64,000 nucleotides of DNA from Psychrobacter sp. GP33 (GTDB lineage: Bacteria > Pseudomonadota > Gammaproteobacteria > Pseudomonadales > Moraxellaceae), in the NCBI RefSeq assembly GCF_014119005.1, contig NZ_JACGYX010000002.1, positions 434,001 to 498,000 on the forward strand, in the 5' to 3' direction. The translations under genes were made by a program, and so were the position numbers. Within the stretch, counting starts at the first letter, position 1, and every line of letters begins with the position of its first letter. Below the pieces are notes generated by a model. The model saw nothing but the letters and a program-made list of their open reading frames with translations, ran no database searches and was not told where the DNA came from. Shown in pieces: positions 9,237-20,362 of the stretch.

Positions 9237-9722
9237 TTAGTGCTCAACGCCACCTGCACCATGGACATGACCATGGTTCAGCTCGTCTTCAGTAGCGGCA
9301 CGAACTTCTTGAATTTCTACATCAAACGTCAAGCGTTTGCCTGCCAATGGATGATTTGCATCAACAATCACTTCGTCATCAGTTACGTCAGTTACAGTAA
9401 CTAGCATTACTTGACCGCCAGCTTCTGATTGGAACTGCATACCCGGTTGAATATCATCAACGCCTTGGAAGTTAGAGCGTGGTACATGCTGTACTGCTTG
9501 TGCTTGGTATTCGCCGTAACCATCAGCTGGCTCAACGACCGCATTCACAGTTTCGCCAGCTGATTTGCCTTCTAGCTGCTGCTCAAGACCTGGAATGATG
9601 TTGCTATGTCCATGCAAATACGCTAATGGCTGACCTTCTGGAGACTGGTCTAGGATATTACCTTCGTCGTCTTTAAGGGTGTAGTTAAATTTGACGGCAG
9701 TATCTTTTGCGATAGTAGTCAT
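9237..9722 (-). CDS. slyD: FKBP-type peptidyl-prolyl isomerase SlyD
   Basis: Cytoplasmic proline isomerase and chaperone, 161 residues. The FKBP fold is split by an insert-in-flap chaperone domain (about 70-125, starting near GYGEYQAQAVQHVPRSNF). The family signature VDANHPLAGKRLTFDVEI is near residues 119-136, and the short C-terminus has several His residues (HGHVHGAGGVEH). Escherichia coli SlyD has a longer metal-binding tail used in nickel delivery; here the tail is reduced, so metal handling may be weaker. Monocistronic with its own terminator. FkpB is the alternative, but the insert and His tail favour SlyD. Confidence 0.9.
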   Translation of the reverse strand: MTTIAKDTAVKFNYTLKDDEGNILDQSPEGQPLAYLHGHSNIIPGLEQQLEGKSAGETVNAVVEPADGYGEYQAQAVQHVPRSNFQGVDDIQPGMQFQSEAGGQVMLVTVTDVTDDEVIVDANHPLAGKRLTFDVEIQEVRAATEDELNHGHVHGAGGVEH

Positions 9723-10117
9723 AAATTATCCTAAATATTTTGATTTAAAAATTTAAATACGGTTGCAATAAACCTAAAAAAGCCAATTAGCCAGCCAAAT
9801 AGCCACGTCATTAGTCAATTATCATCAGTTTATTAGGGTAACTTTAGCAGTTAGCATCTTTAATTGCGATGGTCTGAATAACTTTCAAGGCAAAAGTACT
9901 AAAAAGTTTAAATTATTCACTAAATTTTCAAATTATTGAGTTCTTTTTATTAAATAAGACTCGATGATGTTAAAAAAATGTTAAAAAGTAGGGAGCGTAA
10001 GTAACTATTTGACAGTTGCGTTTTAACGTGTGGACTCTTACCATGATTATAACCTTAAGATTATGACTATAACGACAATACCATTAATCACAAGACCGCT
10101 AACTATAAGACAATACT
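9723..10117. other. Divergent intergenic region between slyD and the M61 peptidase
   Basis: A 395-base AT-rich spacer. A perfect TTGACA occurs at 10009-10014 on the plus strand, but no acceptable -10 box lies 16-18 bases downstream. No repeat or RNA gene recognised. Confidence 0.35.
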
Positions 10118-12091
10118 ATGACTCAAGTACTGACGACCGATGCCATCTTACCAACTGCTATTCATTATTGCGTGAATTTTGAACGCTATCATGAGCATTT
10201 GGTAGATATTACGCTCACCTTTACTGCCGGTAATGACGCACCGCAATTGTGGTTGCCGGCATGGATTCCGGGCAGCTATTTGATGCGTGAATTTGCCCGC
10301 CATATTACCGCGGTACATTATCAAATCACCGATAAGAGTAATGATAGCAATAATAAAGATAGTAACGCTTACCGTGCCCAAAAAATTGATAAGCATACGT
10401 GGCAATTACCAGAGGTAAAAGCAGGGCAGGCGATAACGGTACATTATGAAGTGTATTGCTATGATTTATCGGTGCGCACTGCTTATGCTGATCAGCAGCG
10501 TTTGTATGGCAATTTTACCTCGCTGGCATTGGCAGTTGCAGGGCAAGAGCAGTCGTCGATACAAGTGAGCTTGCTTGTACCCGCCGCATTCTTAGCGGAT
10601 AAAAATGAAAGTGATGTCATGCTGGCGTGCGGACTTGACGCAACTCATTTGCACAGTGTCAATGAATATGGCGATGAACAATATGGCTATTGTCTACAAG
10701 CGGACAGTTATGAGCAGTTAATTGATCATCCGTTTGAGATTGCAGCGCAAGACCGATTTGATTTTATTATTCGAGACAGTGAGCATCAAACGCTTAGCCA
10801 TCGCTTTTTTCTCTCAGGCAAGCATAGCGCCAACTTGGGGCGTTTGCAGCAGGATGTGACTAAGATTTGCCAGACGTATCTTAATTGGCTGGGCGATGCG
10901 CCCTTTAGTGATTATACGTTTATGACTTATGCCAGCGGCAATGATTATGGCGGTTTGGAGCATATCAATTCGACCAGCCTGATTACTCCGCGCCGCGATT
11001 TACCCAGTATAGATGAGCCGGAGCTGGCAAGCGCCAGTTATCAACGTTTTTTAGGGCTCTGTAGTCACGAGTATTTTCATGCGTGGTGGGTTAAAACCGT
11101 GCGCCCGGATGTGATGCTCACGGTTGATTTGCGACGAGAAGCTTTTACTCCGCTGCTTTGGGTCTTTGAAGGTTTTACTTCTTATATTGATGATTTTATG
11201 TTGCAAGCCTCAAAGGTGATTGATAAAGCCAGTTATTTGACCCTACTTGCTGACCAAATCAGCCGTTATTATCAAACCCATGGACGCGCCCATCAAAGCG
11301 TTGCTGAATCGAGTTTTGATGCGTGGATTAAGTTGTACCGTAATGATGAAAATACTGGCAACGCAGGCATCAGTTATTATAATAAAGGCGCATTAGTGGC
11401 GCTCTGTCTGGACTTAACCTTATTGGAAAAAAGTGCTGGTCGATATCGCTTATTCGATGTGGTCAAGGCATTTTATGAGCAAGCCAAAGTTAATGACAAC
11501 TGTCGTATTGGTATCAGTAGTGCTGATATGGGCGCAGTGATTGGACAGTTTATGCCGATAGCGGAATGGGAAGTATTTGAGCGCCGCTACGTCAATGGAG
11601 TTGATGAGCTGCCACTAGAAACCTTATTGTCCAACAATGGCATTGTGATGCATGCCGATAGTAAGGACAATGTTCACAAACAAGTGCCGTGGGGTATGCG
11701 CTGTAGTGACACGCCAGCGGGGCTGCTGGTCAATCGGGTTCAGCGTGATAGCATCACTGCCAAAGCAGGAATATCAGCAAATGATGTGATTGTTGCCCTT
11801 GATGGTATCAAAGCGGATACTAAGCAATTAGCAACGGTGAGAAGTGCTCAGCGTGCTATTGACTGTCATTTGTTTCGCCGTGATGAGCTAATGTGTGTCT
11901 CCGTTATGCCGCCTTCTTATGCTGATGAGGAACAATTTAGCCAAAGCCTATCTTATCCGCATACGGTAAATTTACGTTTAGCAAAGTCTGATAAAATCTC
12001 AGAAACCAAGATTGCAGAAAATAAGGTTCAAAAGCAGTCGAGCGTACCAGCATGGAGTGTATGGCTAGATTTTATGACTCAGTATCAGTAA
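10118..12091 (+). CDS. M61 family metallopeptidase with PDZ domain
   Basis: Zinc aminopeptidase of the glycyl aminopeptidase (M61) family, 657 residues. An N-terminal beta-rich domain contains WLPAWIPGSYLMREFARHI (about 48-66), a family hallmark. The zinc site is HEYFH (His317, Glu318, His321) with a downstream Glu in WVFEGFTSY (about 351). A PDZ domain (about 535-600, GLLVNRVQRDSITAKAGI) follows, as in most family members. No signal peptide is evident, so it is probably cytoplasmic. Monocistronic, with a terminator about 50 bases downstream. The natural substrate is not predictable from sequence. Confidence 0.92.
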   Translation: MTQVLTTDAILPTAIHYCVNFERYHEHLVDITLTFTAGNDAPQLWLPAWIPGSYLMREFARHITAVHYQITDKSNDSNNKDSNAYRAQKIDKHTWQLPEVKAGQAITVHYEVYCYDLSVRTAYADQQRLYGNFTSLALAVAGQEQSSIQVSLLVPAAFLADKNESDVMLACGLDATHLHSVNEYGDEQYGYCLQADSYEQLIDHPFEIAAQDRFDFIIRDSEHQTLSHRFFLSGKHSANLGRLQQDVTKICQTYLNWLGDAPFSDYTFMTYASGNDYGGLEHINSTSLITPRRDLPSIDEPELASASYQRFLGLCSHEYFHAWWVKTVRPDVMLTVDLRREAFTPLLWVFEGFTSYIDDFMLQASKVIDKASYLTLLADQISRYYQTHGRAHQSVAESSFDAWIKLYRNDENTGNAGISYYNKGALVALCLDLTLLEKSAGRYRLFDVVKAFYEQAKVNDNCRIGISSADMGAVIGQFMPIAEWEVFERRYVNGVDELPLETLLSNNGIVMHADSKDNVHKQVPWGMRCSDTPAGLLVNRVQRDSITAKAGISANDVIVALDGIKADTKQLATVRSAQRAIDCHLFRRDELMCVSVMPPSYADEEQFSQSLSYPHTVNLRLAKSDKISETKIAENKVQKQSSVPAWSVWLDFMTQYQ

Positions 12092-12141
12092 TTAAGTATC
12101 AGAATTAAATATATAGCGGTATAAATGGATAAAAACATACT

Positions 12142-12181
12142 AAAAGCCCTTGCTAAAACAGTAGTTTCGCAAGGGCTTTTT
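12142..12181. terminator. Terminator between the M61 peptidase and DUF305 genes
   Basis: AAAGCCCTTGC pairs with GCAAGGGCTTTTT around a 14-base loop. It sits between convergent genes and probably serves both. Confidence 0.9.
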
Positions 12182-12229
12182 GTTAAGGTTTAAAAGGGTG
12201 AGAATGTAGGGATAAGGCTTGAAAAGTAT

Positions 12230-13048
12230 TTACCCTTTAACTTTTTCAGCGTGATTCTTACCATGCTGCTCGGCTTGCTGTTCTTCTTTTAGCTCTTGCT
12301 CATCTTCAAGCAATTCATCATTTTTGCCATACATCGCAATCCATTCTTGCATTATTTTAATTTCAGGCTCCTGGGCGTCAATGATTTGCTGGGCAAGCTG
12401 GCGCATCTCTTTGTCTTTACCATACTTAAGCTGAACCTTTGCCATATCAACTGCACCAATATGATGGGCGAGCATACCACGAGCAAATGCCATATCCGGC
12501 ACAGGGTCAGCGATGCCTGCCATCATCTCGCCATGCATGGCATCCATACCATTGGCATATGTCATTTGCATTTCTTGCGTTTCAGGTTTTGGTTTTGCTA
12601 TATCAGGATGGTTAGCAAGCCATTTTTTCATAGTATCAATTTCAAGCTGCTGCGAGTCGATAACCTGTTGGGCAAGCTCACGCATAGCAACATCAGTACC
12701 ATATTTTAGCTCGATTTTTGCCATATCGACCGCACCGCGGTGATGCCCAAGCATACTTTTGGCAAATGCAGTATCCGGATCGTTATAACCTATACCCACC
12801 ATCATCTCAGCGTGCATATCGGTCATCGACTTGGTGTAATCTTTTAGCATGTCGGACATATCATGTCCAGCATGCGCGTCTGTTGCTTCGTCTGCATCAG
12901 CAAGTGTGGCTTCAGCTTCTGGCGCAACCTCTTCTGTCAGTGTGGCTTCAGTGTCTTCTGATTTCGGCTGACAAGCACTAAGAGCAAGCACTGCGGCGAT
13001 ACTGGTGACTAAATAGGCACAACGATACGATGAATGTGAAACAGTCAT
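12230..13048 (-). CDS. Lipoprotein with two tandem DUF305 domains
   Basis: Predicted exported lipoprotein: hydrophobic signal ending in the lipobox LSAC, Cys about residue 26, then an acidic linker. Two DUF305 copies follow (about 70-145 and 160-235), each with an M-H-x-E-M-M motif, a later HH pair (GHHRGAVDMAKIELKYG and AHHIGAVDMAKVQLKYG) and an R-x-LAQQ-I-D helix. DUF305 is a ferritin-like His/Met-rich fold often linked to copper or other metal stress; that role is an inference from the family. Two copies in one chain are consistent with an internal duplication. The start has GAGGA upstream. The C-terminal tail is highly charged. Confidence 0.88.
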   Translation of the reverse strand: MTVSHSSYRCAYLVTSIAAVLALSACQPKSEDTEATLTEEVAPEAEATLADADEATDAHAGHDMSDMLKDYTKSMTDMHAEMMVGIGYNDPDTAFAKSMLGHHRGAVDMAKIELKYGTDVAMRELAQQVIDSQQLEIDTMKKWLANHPDIAKPKPETQEMQMTYANGMDAMHGEMMAGIADPVPDMAFARGMLAHHIGAVDMAKVQLKYGKDKEMRQLAQQIIDAQEPEIKIMQEWIAMYGKNDELLEDEQELKEEQQAEQHGKNHAEKVKG

Positions 13049-13266
13049 GAGATGTCCTCAATTGAAACAGGCGTGGAAATGAGCAAAAACCACTCAATAT
13101 GGTTATGAATGAGAAATTATGCATGGCAAGTAATAATAACGAGCGCTAATTATAAGTGCTAATAATAAGAAAAAATGCATAGGAGATAGGGCATAGTAAA
13201 TTCAATATTAACAGATAAACCTTACCCATTCGAGGCGCTAACCTTAAAAGCTTGTAACTGCTTTAA

Positions 13267-13890
13267 TTAATGGATAAGACCCAATCGGCGGCAATCCTCG
13301 CTATTCAAATGAACGCGCACAAACTCACCAACGCCCAATTCTCCAAGCTCAAATCCTGCCACCGACCAGCGAATCAGACGCAAACAAGGCAGCCCCACAT
13401 GAGCGGTCATACGCCGCACTTGGCGGTTTTTTCCTTCATAAATGGTCAGCATTAACCAAGACGTGGGAATACTTTTGCGTTCACGAATGGGAGGGTCGCG
13501 TTGCCATAAAGCAATGGGTAAATCGACTTCATCAACGATTTTTGCGATTGCCGGTAAGGTCTTGCCGTCTTTTAGCATCACGCCGCGTGTGAGTTGTGCC
13601 AATTGCTCAGTACTGATGGTGCCTTCCACTTGCACCAAATACGTTTTGCCTTGCTTGTTACTGTTTTTAAAATCAGTAGAGCGCGGCGGTTGGGTGATTG
13701 CTTTATTCACTCGTCCATCACTGGTTAAAATTAATAACCCCTCAGAGGTGGCGTCCAATCGTCCTGCAACGCGCAAAGTCTTATCAGTAAAGTAAGGCGC
13801 AAGAGTGGTGTGCGCATTGCCACCATCATCGCGAAATTGGCTTTGTACTCCATAAGGCTTGTTAAAAAGAATCAGGCTAGAGGTCGACAT
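13267..13890 (-). CDS. rluE: 23S rRNA pseudouridine synthase, RluE-like
   Basis: RNA-modifying enzyme of the RsuA family, 207 residues. The catalytic Asp is in GRLDATSEGLLILTSDG (about 42-58), and KTYLVQVEG and KNRQVRRMTAHVGLPCLRLIR are the other family motifs. No S4 RNA-binding domain precedes the catalytic domain, and the length fits RluE (about 217) rather than RsuA or RluB, which carry S4. RluE modifies U2457 of 23S rRNA in Escherichia coli; assignment of the exact site here rests on family resemblance. Confidence 0.85.
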   Translation of the reverse strand: MSTSSLILFNKPYGVQSQFRDDGGNAHTTLAPYFTDKTLRVAGRLDATSEGLLILTSDGRVNKAITQPPRSTDFKNSNKQGKTYLVQVEGTISTEQLAQLTRGVMLKDGKTLPAIAKIVDEVDLPIALWQRDPPIRERKSIPTSWLMLTIYEGKNRQVRRMTAHVGLPCLRLIRWSVAGFELGELGVGEFVRVHLNSEDCRRLGLIH

Positions 13891-14012
13891 ACAATAGGTA
13901 TTCCTAAAACATAAATGAACTGCAATGAACTGAAACTATCAAACATTGGCAGAATAGCAAATGGTGACCATTATAACGGTTATCTACGCAAAATTATGAT
14001 CGTTTCCAAGAC

Positions 14013-14053
14013 AAAAAAACACCCCAATAGTGTTAAACTGTTGAGGTGTTTTT
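14013..14053 (-). terminator. Terminator of the first isocitrate dehydrogenase gene
   Basis: AAAAAAACACCCCAA and TTGAGGTGTTTTT form a stem with one mismatch about 65 bases beyond the stop codon. The A/T runs on both sides allow function for the leftward gene. Confidence 0.85.
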
Positions 14054-14116
14054 CTATCTAATTTTAAAAATATGCGCTTAAAGATATGACGTTAATTAAG
14101 CGCAATTACTGCGATG

Positions 14117-16336
14117 CTACAATGACGCTAACGCCTCATTGAATAACTTACTTGGACGCATCGCTTGCTCAGCCAGTTTTTCATCAGCAAGGTAGTAGCC
14201 TTTGATATCGACAGGATGACCTTGAACGTCATTCAATTCTTTAACAATCGCGTCTTCATTGCTGGTTAGTTTTTCAGCAAGTGGCGCAAACTGTGCTTGT
14301 AGCTCAGCATCTTTATTTTGTGCCGCAAGCTCTTGTGCCCAGTACATGGCAAGATAGAAATGACTGCCACGGTTGTCTAATTCGCCCGTTTTACGTGATG
14401 GACCTTTGTTATTTAATAATAACTTTTCGGTCGCTTTATCCAGTGTATCCGCCAAGATTTGCGCTTTGGCATTGTGGTCATTGGTTGCCAAATGTTCCAA
14501 AGATACCGTCAAGGCTAAAAACTCACCCAGTGAATCCCAACGCAAATGATTTTCTTCTAATAACTGTTGCACGTGCTTGGGTGCTGAACCGCCAGCGCCA
14601 GTTTCAAACAATCCACCACCTTTCATAAGTGGTACGACTGATAGCATTTTTGCACTCGTGCCTAATTCTAGGATTGGGAACAAGTCGGTGAGATAGTCTC
14701 TTAGAATATTACCGGTCACAGAGATGGTATCCAGACCGCGAGCGACGCGCTCTAAGGTATAACGCATCGCGCGAACTTGTGACATGATTTCAATATGTAG
14801 ACCGTCGGTATTATAGTCTTTTAAGTAAGTTCTTACCTTTTTGATCAGCTCGTTTTCGTGCGGACGGTAAGAGTCTAACCAAAATACGACAGGTGTATCA
14901 GACTCGCGTGCACGGCGTACGGCAAGTTTCACCCAGTCTTGAATTGGCTCATCTTTGACTTGACACATCCGCCAAATATCGCCTTTTTCAACACGCTGCT
15001 CAAGCAATACCTCATTTGTCTCAACGTCAACAATACGGGCGATACCTGCATCACTGGCTTCAAAGGTTTTATCGTGTGAGCCATATTCTTCGGCTTGTTG
15101 CGCCATTAAGCCCACGTTAGGGACAGTGCCCATCGTGGTTGGGTCAAAATTGCCATGCCATTTGCAGAAATTAATCATTTCTTGGTAGATACGCGCAAAG
15201 GTAGACTCAGGCATGACCGCTTTACAGTCATACATTTTGCCATCTGCACCCCACATTTTACCACCTGCACGAATCATGGCGGGCATAGATGCATCGACAA
15301 TTACGTCACTTGGTGAATGGAAATTGGTTATACCTTTTGCAGAATCAACCATCGCCAGACGTGGACGATGCTCTTGACACGCATGCAAGTCACGTTCAAT
15401 TTCTTCACGCTTACTGGCAGGTAGCTCAGCAATTTTTTCATACAAACTTGCCATGCCGTTATTGACGTTAACGCCTAACTCGTCAAATAATGCACCATGC
15501 TTCTCGAATGCTTCTTTGTAGTAAATTTTAACCGCATGTCCAAATACGATTGGGTGCGACACCTTCATCATGGTGGCTTTTACGTGTAAGGAAAATAAAA
15601 TGCCCGCTTCTCGGCAGTCTTCCATTTCACGCTCATAAAATTCACACAGCGCCTGTTTACTCATAAACATCAGGTCGATGATTTCTTTATCGAGCAATGC
15701 AATCTCGGGCTTTAACACCTTGATAGTGCCATCGTCTTCTAAGCGTTCCATACGTACGGTACGCGCTTTGTCTAACGTGAGTGACTGCTCACCGGCATAA
15801 AAATCGCCACTGTGCATGTGCGATACGTGCGTTTGTGACCATTGCTTCCATTCACCCATAGAATGTGGGTGTTGACGGGCAAAGTTCTTAACCGCTTTCG
15901 GTGCGCGGCGGTCTGAGTTACCTTCACGCAGTACCGGATTCACGGAACTGCCTAAACTTTTACCATAGCGCTGACGAATTAATTTTTCTTCATCCGTTTT
16001 TGGGTCATCTGGAAAGTCAGGAATCGCAAAGCCTTTACCTTGTAATTCTTTAATACAGGCTTTTAGCTGAGGAATTGAGGCACTCACGTTAGGCAGTTTA
16101 ATAATATTAGTGCTAGGATCTTGAGTCAGTTTGCCAAGCTCAGCGAGATTATCAGGAACACGTTGTTCTTCAGTTAAGTAGTCAGGGAATTCAGCCAACA
16201 CGCGCGCGGCAACAGAAATATCACTGGTTTCAACAGCAACGCCTGCGGTTTGGGTAAATGCTTTAACAATAGGCAAGAATGATAGGGTTGCTAGCGCTGG
16301 TGCTTCGTCAGTTTTGGTATAAATAATTTTTGACAT
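14117..16336 (-). CDS. icd: Monomeric NADP isocitrate dehydrogenase, copy 1
   Basis: TCA-cycle enzyme that converts isocitrate and NADP to 2-oxoglutarate, CO2 and NADPH. At 739 residues it matches the large monomeric class (about 740), not the dimeric Icd of Escherichia coli. Family stretches: [48 protein letters not shown] and [14 protein letters not shown]. The start [13 protein letters not shown] has AAAGGA upstream. It lies downstream of and parallel to copy 2, with its own terminator and probable promoter (16523-16562). The C-terminal quarter (from about TISVTGN) is far more like copy 2 than the rest, a sign of gene conversion. Confidence 0.96.
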   Translation of the reverse strand: MSKIIYTKTDEAPALATLSFLPIVKAFTQTAGVAVETSDISVAARVLAEFPDYLTEEQRVPDNLAELGKLTQDPSTNIIKLPNVSASIPQLKACIKELQGKGFAIPDFPDDPKTDEEKLIRQRYGKSLGSSVNPVLREGNSDRRAPKAVKNFARQHPHSMGEWKQWSQTHVSHMHSGDFYAGEQSLTLDKARTVRMERLEDDGTIKVLKPEIALLDKEIIDLMFMSKQALCEFYEREMEDCREAGILFSLHVKATMMKVSHPIVFGHAVKIYYKEAFEKHGALFDELGVNVNNGMASLYEKIAELPASKREEIERDLHACQEHRPRLAMVDSAKGITNFHSPSDVIVDASMPAMIRAGGKMWGADGKMYDCKAVMPESTFARIYQEMINFCKWHGNFDPTTMGTVPNVGLMAQQAEEYGSHDKTFEASDAGIARIVDVETNEVLLEQRVEKGDIWRMCQVKDEPIQDWVKLAVRRARESDTPVVFWLDSYRPHENELIKKVRTYLKDYNTDGLHIEIMSQVRAMRYTLERVARGLDTISVTGNILRDYLTDLFPILELGTSAKMLSVVPLMKGGGLFETGAGGSAPKHVQQLLEENHLRWDSLGEFLALTVSLEHLATNDHNAKAQILADTLDKATEKLLLNNKGPSRKTGELDNRGSHFYLAMYWAQELAAQNKDAELQAQFAPLAEKLTSNEDAIVKELNDVQGHPVDIKGYYLADEKLAEQAMRPSKLFNEALASL

Positions 16337-16651
16337 GATGGTATGACATTCCTTTAGTTATCGTTAATAATAAGGCTGGAATCTAAATAAATAGTTCTCA
16401 ACACCCTTATGCAATAATAAACTGTGCGGTTACATCAAATAACTTAACGCTAATCTTTTGTCGCTTTTGTCGTATGTATCTGTATATGTACGTATATCTG
16501 AATGATATTAAGCGTATCAAACGCCTTATTCTACCAGTCATCCGCATAAATTTCATCTTTTCCATACCAGCAGTATTGTTTAAGTTGATATCATGTTTTA
16601 AATACTAGGCACGGTTAATAATTATTCACTCTAATAATAGATAGTTGCAAT
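16337..16651. other. Leader and promoter region of isocitrate dehydrogenase copy 1
   Basis: About 315 non-coding bases upstream of copy 1. It contains a 40-base segment (16523-16562) repeated exactly upstream of copy 2, the probable promoter, which implies a 5' leader of about 185 bases. The leader also holds a palindromic GTATATGTACGTATATC near 16480-16496. The first stretch beyond it (toward 16650) shows nothing else. Confidence 0.5.
16523..16562 (-). promoter_or_regulatory. Probable promoter of icd copy 1 within a 40-base exact repeat
   Basis: Identical over 40 bases to 19371-19410. On the minus strand it reads ...GACTGGTAGAATAAGGC, with an extended -10 (TGG-TAGAAT, box at 16528-16533) and no clear -35. 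Its conservation upstream of both isocitrate dehydrogenase genes supports a regulatory role. The predicted transcript start is near 16521. Confidence 0.5.
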
Positions 16652-16692
16652 AAAAAGCACCCCAACCATCTAAGACAGTTGGGGTGCTTTGT
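16652..16692 (-). terminator. Terminator of the second isocitrate dehydrogenase gene
   Basis: A 13-base perfect stem AAAGCACCCCAAC/GTTGGGGTGCTTT with A-rich flanking sequence that becomes a T-run on the minus strand. It lies 75 bases past the stop of copy 2, so the two genes are probably separate transcription units. Confidence 0.92.
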
Positions 16693-16765
16693 TTTATAAG
16701 CTTAAGTTATATAAACTTAAACAGCTTTAAAATATAAAGCTATTTAGGTGACAACGTTACTTCAA

Positions 16766-19090
<2,325 letters not shown>

Positions 19091-19274
19091 TTATATGTAG
19101 GCTCTTGAAAAATACAGACTCTTAAAGAGTTTTGAGTTTGCTTCGCTGCTTTCGCTGAATGGTCTTTCGTTAACTGTCATCAAGCTAATTAAGTTAGCTA
19201 AGTTAAAAAGGCAAGGTAGCTAGATATCTGACTTGTCTGAAAGCGAATTATCGAGGGCATATTTTAGCGAACTC

Positions 19275-19358
19275 ACTATAATTCAGATACGATATCATTC
19301 TCGTATCATAAACTTAGGATGCTGTTTTGGCTCATATCCCATCTATCTGAATTATAGT
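19275..19358. repeat. Inverted repeat with nested hairpin in the icd copy 2 leader
   Basis: ACTATAATTCAGATA at 19275-19289 is the exact reverse complement of TATCTGAATTATAGT at 19344-19358. Between them GATACGA (19286-19292) pairs with TCGTATC (19301-19307). The 84-base unit lies just downstream of the predicted start of transcription. It could be a miniature inverted-repeat element, or a leader RNA hairpin. The right arm is similar to the matching part of the copy 1 leader (TATCTGAATGATATTAA), which weakens the insertion idea. Confidence 0.5.
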
Positions 19359-19370
19359 AAATGATTAGTA

Positions 19371-19410
19371 GCCTTATTCTACCAGTCATCCGCATAAATT
19401 TCATCTTTTC
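19371..19410 (-). promoter_or_regulatory. Probable promoter of icd copy 2 within the 40-base exact repeat
   Basis: Identical to 16523-16562. The extended -10 on the minus strand is TGG-TAGAAT (box at 19376-19381), with a predicted start near 19369 and a leader of about 387 bases. It abuts the end of the next leftward gene (19446), whose transcription may read into it. Confidence 0.5.
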
Positions 19411-19445
19411 TGTGCAAGCACTGCTACTGAACTTGGTCAAAAGTG

Positions 19446-20216
19446 TTATGAACACCCTTCCTCCAACATGTTGGCTTCTGGTGTTCCTAGCTCAATGGTT
19501 TCAACCTGTCCTTGTAGTTGGGCTCGTTGCTCGGCTGACCATTTATCTACGGGCTGAGTCATACTACTGGCATTTGCAATTTTTTTACCACCCTTCATCG
19601 TGTATTTAATCTGTAAAGGTAAAGTATTTGCTTGGCTTGGAACGTCAGAAATGAAATGGTAGTAGTCACCTGTTTCATCGTATTTATCCATGCTATAACG
19701 TAAGTTATTCGGATGAGTACTGATAATTTTATCGACTTTATCGCCGCTACGGATACCGGTATAAAACTCGATATCAGAGGCATTAAAACCAATAAGCGCC
19801 AGTTTACCATCTATTATTTGATAGTATATTGGCTCAAAGTCAGTGCCGTCTCTATTTACGCTGGCTTTAGTAGGGTCTTCGAGATAGTAGCATTCATCAT
19901 AGCCATGCTCGCCTTTAATCAATCCTAAACGGCTAATAACATCGGGCGTGATGGCTTGTCCAAAGTGCAGACCTTTATAACCTGAAGGACTAAGCGTCTG
20001 TGTATTAAAGGATGCGTTAGGAGTCTCAGCTTGCATACTGTTACGCACAATGATTTCAGGAGTGGTCTGTGCGATATTATTGCTGCCTACCGTTGATTCA
20101 CTGGTAATCTTTTGAGAGTCACAGGCGCTTACGATTAACAAGCAACTGCTCATCAAAGTTGCTGCGACTATTGATTTAATAGTGGTCTTAAATGGCGTAG
20201 TCAGTAAAGTAGACAT
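19446..20216 (-). CDS. Lipoprotein of unknown function
   Basis: A 256-residue exported protein. The signal peptide (hydrophobic about 14-30) ends in the lipobox VSAC, with the lipidated Cys near residue 32, followed by a disordered linker. The globular part (about 75-250) begins GYKGLHFGQAITPDVISRLG, a pattern seen in small proteins that build a GL-x-FG turn. It contains two Cys residues besides the lipobox and a C-terminal EEGCS. I do not recognise a named family. The start has a good GGAG six bases upstream. Transcription runs toward icd copy 2 without a visible terminator. Confidence 0.75.
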   Translation of the reverse strand: MSTLLTTPFKTTIKSIVAATLMSSCLLIVSACDSQKITSESTVGSNNIAQTTPEIIVRNSMQAETPNASFNTQTLSPSGYKGLHFGQAITPDVISRLGLIKGEHGYDECYYLEDPTKASVNRDGTDFEPIYYQIIDGKLALIGFNASDIEFYTGIRSGDKVDKIISTHPNNLRYSMDKYDETGDYYHFISDVPSQANTLPLQIKYTMKGGKKIANASSMTQPVDKWSAEQRAQLQGQVETIELGTPEANMLEEGCS

Positions 20217-20362
20217 ATAGGTCTCCTAAATATGACAGCGATATCATTAACTCCAATTTGCCTATTTTTAGCTTAAATATCTACAGTATTTTTGCAAATT
20301 GTGACAGCATAAGCGTAAAAATTTGCTACGCTAGATTTATCTAAAAATAATTAGTGAGCATT

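Noticed and set aside
12296-12709. A 137-codon rightward frame opposite the DUF305 gene
   Set aside because: Two internal halves look alike only because the sense gene is a tandem duplication; no start signal.
19275-19358. An intact insertion sequence
   Set aside because: The inverted repeat encloses only 54 bases with no transposase, and no target-site duplication was identified.
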